From positions 3,682,682 to 3,746,681 of the forward strand of contig JAQFVV010012398.1 in NCBI GenBank assembly GCA_028023455.1: a stretch of 64,000 bases of DNA. The letters run 5' to 3'. Source of the DNA: Epiperipatus broadwayi. Taxonomy: Eukaryota; Onychophora; Udeonychophora; Euonychophora; Peripatidae. Below the pieces are notes generated by a model, which was not told the origin of the DNA, searched no databases, and saw nothing but the letters and a program-made list of their open reading frames with translations. A program made the position numbers and the translations under genes. Below, in pieces: positions 12,240 through 24,259 of this stretch; positions within the stretch are counted from its first letter, which is position 1, and every line of letters starts with the position of its first letter.

Positions 12240-14460
12240 GGGAAATAGAAAAATTTGAAAAAGAAATAAAAATAAATAATATTGGTTTATAACATTAAGT
12301 GATGTCAGATAAGAATGATATGAAGAAGTATATGGTGGAGAAGTTATTTTATTTTGGTGGTAATAGAGTTGGTATTGTTGTTGGAAAAAAAATTTGGAAT
12401 AAATTATGTTGGTAATAGTTTTATGATGATGAGAATAAATGCAAGTCCTGGGAATTTGATATTAATACAAGTTTACCTGCCTACTACTAGTCATAAGGAT
12501 ATTGAAATTGGACAAAGGAAGATTTGATATGAAAAAATATAACAAAGAGAATGGTTATCAATGAGAAAAATATGAATAATTGTGAAAAGTGTTGGAATAA
12601 AATTAAAGAAGGAAAATTAAAAACAACAAAGAATGAAGTAGTAACTATTCAGTTAAAGAAAGCTAAATGACTGTGAATAATAGAAGGTATGGTGGAAAAG
12701 ATGGAAGTAAGAAGATAGAAGAACATCAATACTTAGGAAGAGCAAAGAATATATAAAAATTAATGATTAACTAAGAATAGAATTAACAAAAAAATGTTGA
12801 AATAAGACTGAAGAGATATAAAAATGCTTTAACTGGTGGAGATATTATCTGGCATTTAATAGAATTAGCAACATTACTTGGTAATAAAAGAAATGGTTAA
12901 CAAGCAGAATAGCTGTTAAGAATGGAAAGATGTTAATTGATAGCAATGATATAATAAAAAAAATAGAAAGAATATCTTTAATGTCTGTTTAGAAAATAAA
13001 ATAATAAAAGTATGAACAAGTTGGCAAATAAGATAATAAAGTCAATTAAAGAAATAAAAAATATTAAAGCTGTTGGATTTGATACAATACATGTAAAATT
13101 TTTGAAAGAAATGGGGAAAATTACCATGAAGGAAATAGTTGGAATGTGCAATTTGATTTTTAATAGTGGAGTTTAACCTGAAGCTTTCTTAAGGATTATA
13201 ATGATTCCAATTACTAAAAAGAAAAAAAGTTGTTTAATGTGAAGAAGAATATAGGACGATAAATTTATTATCTCATGTTTCAAAAATTAGGATTTTAACT
13301 AAAAAAATTTATGAAAAGGTAGATTATTATATTGGAGAAGAACATTTTAGTTTTGAGAGAGGAAAAAGTGTAAGAGATGCTATTGGTGTTGTTAGAACAA
13401 TTTCAGAGACATATATTGAAAAAGATAAAGGAATTTGGTATATGTTTTGTGGATTTGTAAAAAGCATTTAATACAGTAATTTGGAAGAAACTTGTGACCA
13501 TTTTAAAAATTAAGGAGTATTTTGAGAAGAGAGGAGATTGATTTGGAATATTTTGAAAAGAGAAAAAATTAATTTGGAATATGTATACTGGATAAAGACT
13601 AAAAATTAGACTGGAGAATAATGAGAATGATAAAGGGAATGTAGATAGAGGAGTTAGGCAAGGATTCTATATGCCACCTGTTCTTTTTAATACTTAATTA
13701 GAATATATATTAAATAAATATTCAGATTGCTGAAGAGGTAAGGTTGAAGATAGATTAATAAAATGTATAGATTTAGAGTTGATATGACTCTTATAGCTGA
13801 AGATAAAAGTCTTTAGAATATGTTGAGTAAATTGGCAGAATACAAAATGACTACAAATTAAAATTCATGATAATATACTTCAACAGATAAACGGATTTAT
13901 ATAATTTGGGTTGATCGAGTGTGGATAGAAAAAACAATGATGTAGTTAAAAATAATAGCATTCACAAAAAAAGGCATTTATTAAAAGAAAGAAAATGATA
14001 TTTATTTTATATAGTGCTATGTTTATAAACTGTAATATTAATAATCAGCGATTAAGCTAATCCACAAAGCGCATCTGCATTAGCTTAATCGATGATTATT
14101 AATAAAAGAATGAAAGTATTTTGTAGACTTTTGAAGAGAAAATTAAGAAAAATATTAATTAAATGCTATGTATAAACTGTACTATTATATGGTTGTGAAA
14201 TGTGGGCTATGAATAAAAAAATTTAGAAAAAGATTAAAAATCTTTGAAAAGTCATCATGAAAACGAGTGGAAAAAGTTAATGGGATAAAGAAATGATAAA
14301 ATGAAGTTTTGGAAAGAATAAATGAAAAAAAAAAGATTGAGAAAATTAGACAGAGAAATTGAATTGGGCATATATTAAAAATGAAAAAAATGTTTAATAA
14401 ATGATGAATGGAAGAAAGGGGGGTAAAGAAAAAAAGAATGGGAAAGATTGTCCAAATATA
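12240..14460 (+). pseudogene. Heavily decayed non-LTR retrotransposon, plus strand
   Basis: Short broken frames follow LINE ORF2 order. At 13021-13200 there is IKSIKEIKNIKAVGFDTIHV then FLKEMG...NLIFNSGV, the segment before RT motif 1. At 13350-13420 there is FERGKSVRDAIGVVRTISET (RT motif 3-like, compare GF-x-x-G-x-S-T-x-D-A), then a degraded motif A. Around 14150-14450 come C-terminal thumb-like fragments (KCYVYKLYYYMVVKC-like in a shifted frame). No frame exceeds about 60 codons and stops are numerous, so this is older than the other LINE copies. A small hairpin insertion lies at 14031-14105. Confidence 0.6.
14031..14105. repeat. Short palindrome (hairpin) inside the LINE relic
   Basis: AATAATCAGCGATTAAGCTAA on the left pairs with TTAGCTTAATCGATGATTATT on the right around a roughly 20-nt GC-richer loop. 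The stem is about 21 bp with one bulge or mismatch. It interrupts LINE coding DNA, so it is probably a tiny MITE-like insertion. Confidence 0.6.
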
Positions 14461-15370
14461 CATATATGGAAATAAACCGTTTTATTACTGGTTACTGGTC
14501 AACTGACATTTTAAAGAACATATTTTTAGTTATTTTTATTTATAATATGCTATTCAAGATTTTTTAAATATGCTAAAAATTCTAAGACAATTTAATAGTT
14601 CAAATTAATGATTTAATAATTGGTTATCAGTTGAGTGCAGCACATTTAATCAGTTTGTAAAAGAGAATGATATATGTCAAACTAAAACATGTGTAACAGG
14701 AACTGAATTCAAATCCTGTTACAAAAGAAGGTAAAGAGGGTAGGATTTATATAAATTGTTTTAGTGTTATTTTATTGAATGATTTATTTATTGGAAAGGT
14801 CACACATACAAGAACATATGTATTTACTGAGATAATAAAGAATGACGGTGTTTATGGGTTTAATATATTTTTATTTGGCATACGTGTCTATAGATATATG
14901 TTGTTTAAACAATAAATAAAAGAGAATTTAGAGCTTGTAAAAAAGTTTCCTTTTACAGTTATGATTCCATGAATTAATTAGCTAAATGTTTCACTAATTG
15001 TTCTAGAAACAGATAGAATTAATTAATGGCTATCTAGTTCTAGTTTAATGGATTGGATTGTTTCAAATATTCGGATTTTGTTTAAATAATTTTTCATTAA
15101 GGACTTTGTTTAAATAATTTTTAATTAAGGAAAGGAAGCAAAGAAATGTGGAATGTCCATTATAAATCAAATTCTTTTTGACTGCTTTTGTCCAAATTTA
15201 GATTAAACAAAAAAAAATATTTCTAAAAAGTTCAAAAAAAAAAAAAGAAACAAAATAATATAAGTAAAAAGATCAGTGTTGCTAAATGATTTTTCTTTTG
15301 TTTACACATGTTTTTGTTGAAATATATTTTTGGAACAAAGAAAAAAATGTAAGAGGTAATGAAAAAAAAG

Positions 15371-16438
15371 GTAGTTACGGATAATTCAACCGATAATGTA
15401 TTACACTTACCGATTTCCCTTCCGGTAGACATCGTTGATTTTTGCATGACAACATTGTCATGTCAACCAAGTTACTGACATGATTAATCCAATTTTTGGA
15501 TTTTTTTGACCTGCAAGATTTAAAAATTGGAGAGAACTTTGGGAAATTTTGTCATTTGTCTGTCTTTTGCTACTAGTCCACTGCAATGAACGCTATTTGT
15601 AAGTAATTTTTATTTTTGTTTTTAATAAATAATGCCATTTTGATGTATATTATTTTGTAAATTATTCTGCAATTATAAAAATTACAATTAATTAATTTTA
15701 TTTTTAATTTCTGAATTATATCATACAGAAATTTTTTTTTCGTAAATTCATCGGCAATTATAAAAATTACAGCTATAAGAGTAATATAAAATTACAGTTA
15801 TGAGAGTAATACAATGTCTGATATAGGTGTACGCCGAGCCTTTGGCTCATCAAAAACATCGGAGGCCGCCTTGCCAATTCCAGTGCTACATGCTGTATTT
15901 TATAATTGAGCATAATATAGGGTGGTTTTATAAATTATAATATAGTTTTTTTTTAGACTAGAACCTGTTTTATATATTTTTAACATGAATAATTGAGTTA
16001 AATCACATCGCAAAATTTGTAAAGATAATATAATTTTTTCATCGGCAATTATAAAAATTACAGCTATGAGAGTGCTCTTTATTTGTATATTTATTTTAAA
16101 TTAAAAAAAATGTATATATTTCTGCAATTATAGAATTACTATAATAATTATACAATTATTATTATATTAATTACTTTTAATTTCTAAATTATTTTGCCGC
16201 ATGCATGTACATTTTTTTTTTTTTTTACTATTTGCCAACCAATCACATATTGTCCTGAAGCCATATCAATCTGATGTTGCAATCTTTAACTTTCCGGGTC
16301 CACGTGATCTGCAGACAAATTTTAGCTATTGCATTTGTCTGTAAATCACTTGGAAACGTTATCTTAAAGATCGAGGGTTAGACTGATATGGCTTCAGGGC
16401 AATACATTATCAGTTGGCAAATATGCAAGAACCAAAAA
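15371..16438. mobile_element. Non-autonomous DNA transposon nested in the 5' LTR
   Basis: Absent from the corresponding place in the 3' LTR. The termini are imperfect inverted repeats: both ends carry a CCGATAATGTATTACAC / CTGATAATGTATTGCCC-type block after a GGT start. No transposase. A sub-block TCATCGGCAATTATAAAAAT occurs twice (near 15748 and 16039). Confidence 0.65.
16229..16423. repeat. 195-bp palindromic MITE-like unit
   Basis: TATTTGCCAACC... at the left end is mirrored by ...GGTTGGCAAATA-like sequence at the right end. Arms of about 60 bp include the shared CTGAAGCCATATCA block and meet around a CACGTGATCTGCAGAC centre. It forms the right end of the nested transposon. Confidence 0.7.
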
Positions 16439-18342
16439 AAAATTCAATTCTTGATTAATTGACTGAAGAGCAAGCAATAGGCTTAAAAATTGTGTTGACA
16501 AACATTTGAACTGAAAATAAATAATGTGGCAGTAAAAAGTAAAAGGAGAAGACATGAAATAAACTGTCACTTACTACCTTCATGAGAGAATTTGTTTATG
16601 AAACTGAAAAGAAAACTAAAGGAAAGCTCCATGGAATGCATGGGGTAAAATTATAATTGTGCAAGGTCTACATTTGAACTCAGCTCTCTTTGCCATCTAT
16701 GCCATGACAACCATTGAGATATTTATCGCCTAAATACTGCTTGCCATCCGAAGCCACAGCCACTGAATATAGTGCATGACATCCACCATCCCTGAAAATT
16801 ATATAAAAATAAATCAAAAGAAATATGCTATTTGAAGATAGACTCAATAACTGGAATGCCAAGTAGAAAAAGATGGATGCCAAGTTTTGCCCATGCTAAT
16901 CCCAGGATTAAAGGTAACGAGTGCACTCAGAAACCTACCTAAAGGTTGCTGATTCATGAATGCTGGTAAATATATATTTTATCTCATTTTCAATTTAAAT
17001 ACAATCCAAGCCATATATTACTAAAACTTTTATATGTGTATTATTTTATTTATTGCTCTCTAATTGTAATTTTCTTTAAAAATACTAACAATATTTTATC
17101 ACATACATGATTTATGCCATTTTATTTATTTTTATAATAAATATTAATAGATTGCCATTTCAACCGTCAATTCTTTTTTTTTAATATGTATTATGCAATT
17201 GTTTATGTATATTAGTATTAATTTAGTAATACATTAGTGTATGTGTTGGTGTGCCTCCAATAAATATTTAGAGAAAAATAAGTGAGATAGAAAGTTGAAA
17301 AGGAATTTTAAAAATTCATTCCAGATTTTAGTGAGAATTAAGAGAATGAGAAATTCCGAGAGAATATCTAGTTTGAAAATTAATTCGCTCTCTGTTTCTT
17401 CTATGGCATACTGTGCTACCACCCCCTGAACATGAGTTAGCTTTAATTAAGACAGGCATAAGTTTAAAAAAGGCTGAATTAGATAAATTATTAGTAGATT
17501 CTATGATTCTTGCTAATTAGCAAGATTAGCACTTGGCAACAGACAAAAAAAAAGCCATTATTCATAAACGTAGAAATCTATGCAAAAAGAAAACTAAAAC
17601 TGAAAGAGATTGGATTATCTCAATTTACTGATATATATTTATGCTTTATGATCGGGTTTTTTTCTAACCTTTTGAATGACTCACTGCCAGGGAAAACTTC
17701 ATTAAAAAGGGAAATGACTCAGAACATGGGAAAACTTCATACAGGATGGGCTGTTTAATAAATCACACATGTAAATATATAAATTCACCCTCTGAAAAAA
17801 AAAAGGATTATTAGTTCAGGTTAAGATAATTTTCTAACTGCAGCTATATCTAAATCCGAATAAATAAAGGATGGAATATAGAATGAATATAACCGAAAAA
17901 TATAGAGGGCACATTGATCGATGTTAAAAAAAAATTTTTTTTTGAAGAAAAAAAAAGAGAGCATAGATATAATAGTTTTTAGATACAGAAAATACAGCTG
18001 AAAGTTATAGAGGGCATAAGAGTTGATGTTAAAAAAAAAGAGAGAAAATATAATATTTATTTTAATACAGAATTTGAGGCCGTTAACATTTTTTTTGGAA
18101 AGTGAGAAAAGAAATAGGTAATTTTGAGATAGATAAGCAAATAGGGCAAAAATATTAAAATATCATGTGGCTAAATGGTCGAGAGGCTGGGACATTAAAC
18201 CTGGCACATCAGTAAAAATATGAAAGAAAAGAAAGAAATGAAAACCAGATCACAGAGCAATATGAAACAAGAAACCATGACCCAAAAACTGATAAAAATA
18301 AAAAATATTCAAGAATGAAATGGGACAATACCAGTAGAACAC

Positions 18343-18800
18343 ATGGAAAGTTTACAAAGATATTTTAGGGTAAATAACATGTCAGAAAAGGGTAAAATGA
18401 TGATAGCTTATAACCACATAGAAGGGGATGCCCTTACATGGTGGAACTCACTATCTAGTCACTTAGCAAGCCTTGGGGAATACAAAACAACATTAGAGAA
18501 AGCTTTTTGGTCAGAAGGCCAACAAGAAAGGATTAAATTGCAGATAATGAAGCAAAAGTATTGAGAACATGGCCCAGAAAACTGTGTGCAGTTTTGCAGA
18601 CAACAGGTGGCTATACTTAGAAGCATGCAAAATGTCAGAAAAGCAAATAGTAGGGATAGTATGTTGAAATTTTGGGTTAGCGATGGAATGCATAATGGGT
18701 AGGATGAATAAATCAGCTATGCAGATAGATAAAGTGTTGGATATGTTATAGTTATCAGTGTAGCTTAGTGATAATGAATTTAGAAAGGTAGGTGCAATGC
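18343..18800 (+). pseudogene. gag-like fragment of the LTR element
   Basis: Starts ESLQRYFRVNNMSEKGKMMI and continues EGDALTWWNSLSSHL, the conserved gag (retrotrans_gag) signature in which an A/L-x-x-WW block follows a G-D/A-A. A stop follows at 18562-18564, then the frame continues into QFCRQQVAILRSMQNVRKAN-like sequence before being lost. A CCHC knuckle is not seen. Confidence 0.7.
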
Positions 18801-18926
18801 AGATGTATGATCACAAGGGAGAAAATGAAAAAATGGATAAAGAAACAGATCAAGCTCAATCTATGCAGGAAAAGAGAAGACAAGTAGGGAACCTCATATG
18901 CTCATGGGAAGACAGAGTTCCAGAAT

Positions 18927-19321
18927 ATGCCCACAAACTTACCCAAAATCATTGTTAGATTTGGGAATCTTAGAGTAGCAACACTCATAGATTCAGGAAG
19001 CCAGGTTTCTGTAATATCAGAGAAGTTATACCAACAAATATTAAGGGAGCAGCCAAAGATACAAACACTTTTGCTAAAAGCAACCCATGTCACCATGGCA
19101 AATAATTGTAAGACAAAGATAGATTCCTGACAAGCATGGGTTGAAGTAAAGATCAATAAGGTCATTTCACATGCATTTTTTCTCATGAAAGATCTGATAC
19201 ATGATGTGCTACTGGGATCTGATTTCCTACATAGGCAAAAGTACAGCCTTGATTACAAAAAAGGACAGTTGATATATGAAAACAAGTGGCTAGAATTTGT
19301 AGCAAACATATTTTACGGTTC
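18927..19321 (+). pseudogene. Retroviral-type aspartic protease fragment
   Basis: RVATLIDSGSQVSVISEKLY contains the D-S-G catalytic triplet in the usual hydrophobic-Asp-Ser-Gly-Ser context. Downstream, past a stop near 19127, HDVLLGSDFLHRQKYSLDY matches the ILG-x-D-F-L flap/C-terminal motif of gypsy proteases. Confidence 0.75.
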
Positions 19322-19419
19322 TATTAGAGTGCTGAAGATCAGAGTGGAACTGATTTAAAGTGTTATTAGAGAAAAGGTAAAGGAAGCCAGAATGGTAAAG
19401 GGTCTGGGGGAATCAGAGC

Positions 19420-20200
19420 TGGAAGCAATGTTAATGAAATATAATTAGATTTTTTCTGATGTTCCAGGTATGATTCAATGGTTTGAGCAAAGGATTAGGT
19501 TGAGCCAGACACAACCCTTAAATCAAGATCATACCCCATAAAACATCACTACAAGGGAGAAGTAAAGAAGCAAATTGACCAGATGATGGAATGGGGAATA
19601 GTGTTGAAATGCTCATCACCATATTGTAACTCCCTTGTGGTGGTAAAAAAAGGATAGAACCATTCAGTTATGCCTGGATGTCAGACAAATAAAATAATGG
19701 TACCAGATTGCAATATAATTCCATCCATGCAGGAACTGTTGGGGAAAATTCAATGGAAAGACAATCTCCACATTCAATTTAATGACTAGATACTGGCAAA
19801 TAGCATTATGTCATGGTGACTTTAAGTATACCATCTTTAGGTTTGAGGGCTATTCATACCAATTTAATAAAATCTAGTGGGGCAGGGTTATTAAGGTGCC
19901 TTAATCAAGTACTATCACTGGAAATCAAAGATCTGGTAACCATGTATGTGGATAATATTCTAATAGCATCATCCACTATTAAAGACTATTTCAGAAAGGT
20001 AGACATTTTACTGGGAGAATATGAAAAAATGGGAATTAAACTAAATCTGAGAAAAAGTACTCTGTGTAGAGATGTAGTATTTTGGGGGCATGTGGTAGGA
20101 GCCCAGGGGATTCAACCACATTCTGATAAAGTCCTTGATATTAGGGATTTTCCCATACCTTGGTTAAGGAAACAGATACACTCTTTTTAGGCCTCTGCAA
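19420..20200 (+). pseudogene. Reverse transcriptase fragments of the LTR element
   Basis: The early part (to about 19800) is broken: a YxxEVKKQIDQMMEWG-like stretch, then a QLCLDVRQI block. The open piece 19813-20190 holds LVTMYVDNILIASSTIKDYF, where the catalytic YVDD is changed to YVDN, then INLNLRKSTLCRDVVFWGHV-type sequence (LNxxKC...FLGHxV motif). Loss of the second catalytic aspartate plus the stops means no polymerase activity. Confidence 0.8.
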
Positions 20201-20209
20201 TTTTTATAA

Positions 20210-20650
20210 TCGATTCCAGGAGCAATTGGCAGAGAAAGCAGAACTGTTATTGAAATTATTAAGGGACCATATGCCCTGGAAATAGTCAGGAGAGAAGGCC
20301 TAAGCATTTGAAGATATTAAAGAGGGATTTTTGAAACAAGTGATGCTCACATTCCCCAATTTCAACATACCCTTTATGGTGCAGATGGATAGCAGTGGTT
20401 ATGGGATCAGGTCAACTTTGTCACAAATCCAAAAATGATGGCTAAATAGGAGTGCTGTATTTTATAAGCTGAATATTCAAGGACCTGAAAATAAACTATA
20501 CTACCACAGAAAAGGAGGCCTTAGCCATCATATGAGCATTCCAGAAATTTAGACCACTCTTACTGGGGTTGAAGGTAATTGTAATCACTGATCACAAGAG
20601 CCTAGAGTTCATTAACCACAGCTGCCTAACTAGTATTGATTAGTGAATTA
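20210..20650 (+). pseudogene. RNase H fragment
   Basis: Between RT and integrase, broken frames give MQMDSSGYGIR (compare TDAS-x-x-GxG), YYHRKGGLSHHM-type frameshifted text for the YS..E.E.LA block, and VIVITDHKSLEFINH, the T-D-H-K-S-L motif of gypsy RNase H. Confidence 0.7.
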
Positions 20651-20681
20651 GAATTTATTTTTCCAGGAGTATGATTATATT

Positions 20682-22041
20682 GTGTACTATGGCAAAGGAT
20701 CAGAGAATATAGTAGCAGATATTTTGAGTCATAATCCTGCTGGATACCATCTTCAGCATTTAAAATCTGACAACTTATATATTGCAGTCATCAATTTGGG
20801 CATAGATCAAGGTGTAGAGAGGGATCTGGGCCAGTTGGCCCACCATCAAAGAAGAGATAAGAAACTAGTACCATTAATAGCTCTGTTAGAAACAAAGTAG
20901 CCCATCAATATAGGTTGGGTGGGAAATAAGAGAGAGAATTATCGGATAAGAGATAAAATACTACAATATAAAGTTCAAGATGATCCCAAAAAATGGAGGT
21001 CAGTCCTTCCAAACCATTTGCAAGAAGCAGTGATAAATTACATTCACAAACTGTATGGGCACTGTGGTAAGCCAAAAATGGAACATCTGATTAGGAAGTG
21101 GTTTTATTGGCCAGGCATGCATAGTAGTATCATTAATATCCTGAACAAATGAAATGTATGCCAGAAGGCTAAACCATTAATATCCTGAACAAATGAAACG
21201 TATGCCAGAAGGCTAAACCAGTGAACCATAATTATGCTACACCCATGATATCCATGATACCAGACAAACCTTGGGAAGTGATGGCCATGGATTATTATGG
21301 ACAACTTCCCCCATTTAACAGGAAATGATAATTGGTGGTGGTATTCATAGTGGCATACCCTGTGGCCCAGGATAATGTCAAAGCAGCAATCAGGATCATT
21401 GAAAATAACCATTTTCCATTGACAGGAAAACCTAAAATCTCCCGTCTCACCATTGTACCCCATTCACTTCATCAAAAGAATGGAAAAAGTGGAACCATAA
21501 ACATAATATGACATATATTGACCTGTTCAAAATCCCCAGTCAAACCTGTGCAAACAAGTAATGCAGGAGCTGGGATGGCTATTCAGGACTTACACACCTG
21601 ACAATCATCATGGTTGGGTCAAGTGTCTTCCACAAGTTTTGAATTACATTAATTAGTCCATTAATAAATCCACAGGTTTTGCACCAGTACAGTTGCACTT
21701 AGGACAACACATTCCTTGATTGATGAAAACAGTTTTGCCAGGAACTGAAGTTAGACTATGAGGCTAATTGCATGTTAGCTCAACAAAAAATGATTAGTGC
21801 AAACAAACAGCAGAATAGGAAAGCCCAGGTGATTCATCATTACTTCAAAGTAGGGGATCAAGTACTAGTAAAAACTCCCCATGTGAGTGATCCAGGAAAA
21901 TTCATATGGAAGAAGTTTTGCAACCTATATAAAAGCCCTTTTACCATTGTGCAGAGTCAGGGCAGAAATGCATTTTGGGTAGATATTGGACAAGGAATCA
22001 AAGGTACATATAATAACAGGTCATTAAGGCCAACACATTAA
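20682..22041 (+). pseudogene. Integrase fragments of the LTR element
   Basis: 20919-21152 holds the zinc-binding start: VINYIHKLYGHCGKPKMEH, then IRKWFYWPGM, then CQKAK past a stop. About 21230-21470 has decayed catalytic core (VMAMDYYGQLP, then AYPVAQDNVKAA-like). A 60-bp duplication lies at about 21137-21220, where the segment ATATCCTGAACAAATGAAA is repeated. 21772-22041 is an open C-terminal piece with HHYFKVGDQVLVKTPHVSD and a terminal NNRSLRP, typical of the integrase tail. Confidence 0.8.
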
Positions 22042-22140
22042 TTATAGGGAATATATATATAAAGGGAGAGAGAAGAGTTAGGGTCAGAATTTTTTTTGGG
22101 TAGCCCTCAAAATGAGATAAACCTTATTTTGAAGTCTTTC

Positions 22141-22153
22141 AAATGAAGGGGGG
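22141..22153 (+). other. Polypurine tract of the LTR element
   Basis: AAATGAAGGGGGG, directly upstream of the 3' LTR start at 22157; the usual plus-strand primer site. Confidence 0.75.
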
Positions 22154-22156
22154 TAT

Positions 22157-24255
22157 TGTAACAAAAACTGAGTTCAAACCCTGTTACAAAAGAAGATAGA
22201 GAATAGGATTTATATAAATTGTTTTAGGGTTATTTTATTGTATGATTTATTTATTGAAAAGGTCACACATACAAGTGCATATGTATTTACCGAGATAATA
22301 AAGAATGGTGGTGTTTATGGGTTTAATATATTTTTATTTGGCATACATGTCTATAGATATATGTTGTTTAAAAAAAAAAAATTTTAAAGCTTGTAAAAAA
22401 GTTTTCTTTTACAGTTATGATTCCATGAATTAATTAGCTAAATGTTTTTCTAATTGTTCTAGAAACAGATGTGGCTATCTAGTTCTAGTTTAATGAATTG
22501 GATTGCTTCAAATATTCAGACTTTGTTTAAATAATTTTTAATTAAGGAAAGGAAGCAAAGAAATGTGGAATGTCCATTGTAAATCAAATTCTTTTGGACT
22601 GCTTTTGTCCAAATTTCGATTAAACAAAAAAAAAAAATTCTAAAAAGTTAAAAAAAACAACAACAAAGAAGATAAGTAAAAAGATCGATGTTGCTAAGTG
22701 GTTTTGCTTTTGTTTACACATTTTTTTGTCGAAATATATTTTTTGGAACAAAGAAAAAAATATGAGAGATAATAAAAAAGAATTTCGATTTATTTAATTC
22801 TTGATTAGTTGACCGAAGAGCAAGCAATAGGCTTAAAAATTGTGTCGATGAACATATGAACTGAAAATAAATAATTTGGCAGTAAAAAGTAAAAGGAGAA
22901 GACATTAAATAAACTGTCATTTACTGCCTTCATTGCTAGAGAGAATTTGTTTATGAAACTGAAAAGAAAACTAAAGGAAAACTCCACTGACCGTATGGGT
23001 AAAATTATAATAGTGTCAGGGTCTGCATTTGGACTCAGCTCTCTTTGCCATCTATGCCATCAAAGCCATTGGGATGTCTATCACCCTAAGTATACTGCTT
23101 GCCATATAAAGCCACAGCCACTCGATATAGTGCACAATGTCCATCATCTCTGAAAATTTATATAAAAATAAATTGAAAGAAATACATTACTTGAAGATAG
23201 ACTCAATAACTGAAATACCAAGTAGAAAAAGATTGATGCCAAGTTTTTCTCATGCTAATCCTGGGATTAAAAGTAAGAAGTGCACTCAGAAACATACCTA
23301 TAGGTTGCTGATTCATGAACACTGGTAAATATATATTTTGTCTCATTTCCAATTTTAAATACAATCCAATCAAGCCATATATTATTAAAACTTTTATATG
23401 TGTATTATTTTATTTATTGCTTTCTAAGTGTAATTTTTTATAAAAATACTAACAATATTTTATCACATATATGATTTATGCCATTTTATTTCTTTTTATA
23501 ATAAATATTAATAGATTGCCCATTTCAACCATCAATTCTTTTTTTAAATATGTATTATGCAATTGTTCATGTATATTAGTATTAATTTAGTAATACATTA
23601 GTGTATGTGTTGGTGTGCCTCCAATAAATATTTAGAGAAGAATAAGTGAGATAGAAAGTTGAAAAGGAATTTTAAAAGTTCATTCCAGATTTTAGTGAGA
23701 ATTAAGAGAAATAGAAATTCCAAGAGAATATCTAGTTTGAAAACTAATTCACTCTCCATTTCTTTTATGGCATATTGTGCTACCACCCTCTGAGCATGAG
23801 TTAGCTTTAATTAAGATGGGCATAAGTTTGAAAAAGGATGAGTTAGATAAATTATTAGTAGATCCTACGATGCTTGCTAATTAGCAAGATCAGCGCTTGT
23901 CAACGGATAAAAAAAAAGCCATTATTCATAAATGTAGAAATCTAAGCAGAAAAAAAGCTAAAGCTGGGATTGGATTATCTCAATTTACTGATATATATTT
24001 ATGTTTTATGGTCGGTTCTTTCTCTAACCTTTCGAATGACCCACTACCAGGGAAAACTTCGTTAAAAAGGGGGAACATGGGAAAACTTCATATGGGAAGG
24101 GCCATTTAATAAAACACACATGTAAATATATAAATTCCTCCTCTGGAAAGAAAATGTATTATTAGTTTAGGTTAAGATAATTTTCTAACTACAGCTATAT
24201 CTAAATTCGAATAAATAAAGGACGGAATCAGAGGTTGTCCTCACCGATCGTTACA
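22157..24255 (+). repeat. 3' LTR
   Basis: 2,099 bp, TGTAAC...GTTACA, matched to the 5' LTR by eye. Flanked on the right by CATG. Confidence 0.9.
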
Positions 24256-24259
24256 CATG

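Larger units (their letters stand above)
14692..17930 (+). repeat. 5' LTR, enlarged by a nested DNA transposon
   Basis: Aligns by eye with the 3' LTR over its whole length apart from an extra block at about 15371-16438. Starts TGTAACA. The 3' border is degraded: the clean GTTACA terminus of the other LTR corresponds here to a GATCGATGTTA stretch near 17925. Without the insert it is about 2.1-2.2 kb, matching the other LTR. Confidence 0.8.
14692..24255 (+). mobile_element. Ty3/gypsy-type LTR retrotransposon, full structure, inactive
   Basis: The two LTRs (14692-about 17930 and 22157-24255) start TGTAAC and end GTTACA. CATG flanks both sides (14688-14691 and 24256-24259), a 4-bp target duplication. 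Between the LTRs, in order, lie gag-like, aspartic protease, reverse transcriptase, RNase H and integrase fragments, and a polypurine tract directly before the 3' LTR. The PR-RT-RH-IN order is that of Ty3/gypsy (Metaviridae). No env-like frame is seen. Every domain is broken by stops or frameshifts and the two LTRs have many differences, so it is an old, dead copy lying in the host-gene intron. Confidence 0.9.

Noticed and set aside
18168-18215. tRNA-like TGGCTAAATGGTCGAG block near the start of the LTR element internal region
   Set aside because: Matches a pol III A box by consensus, but no B box or cloverleaf follows; probably chance.
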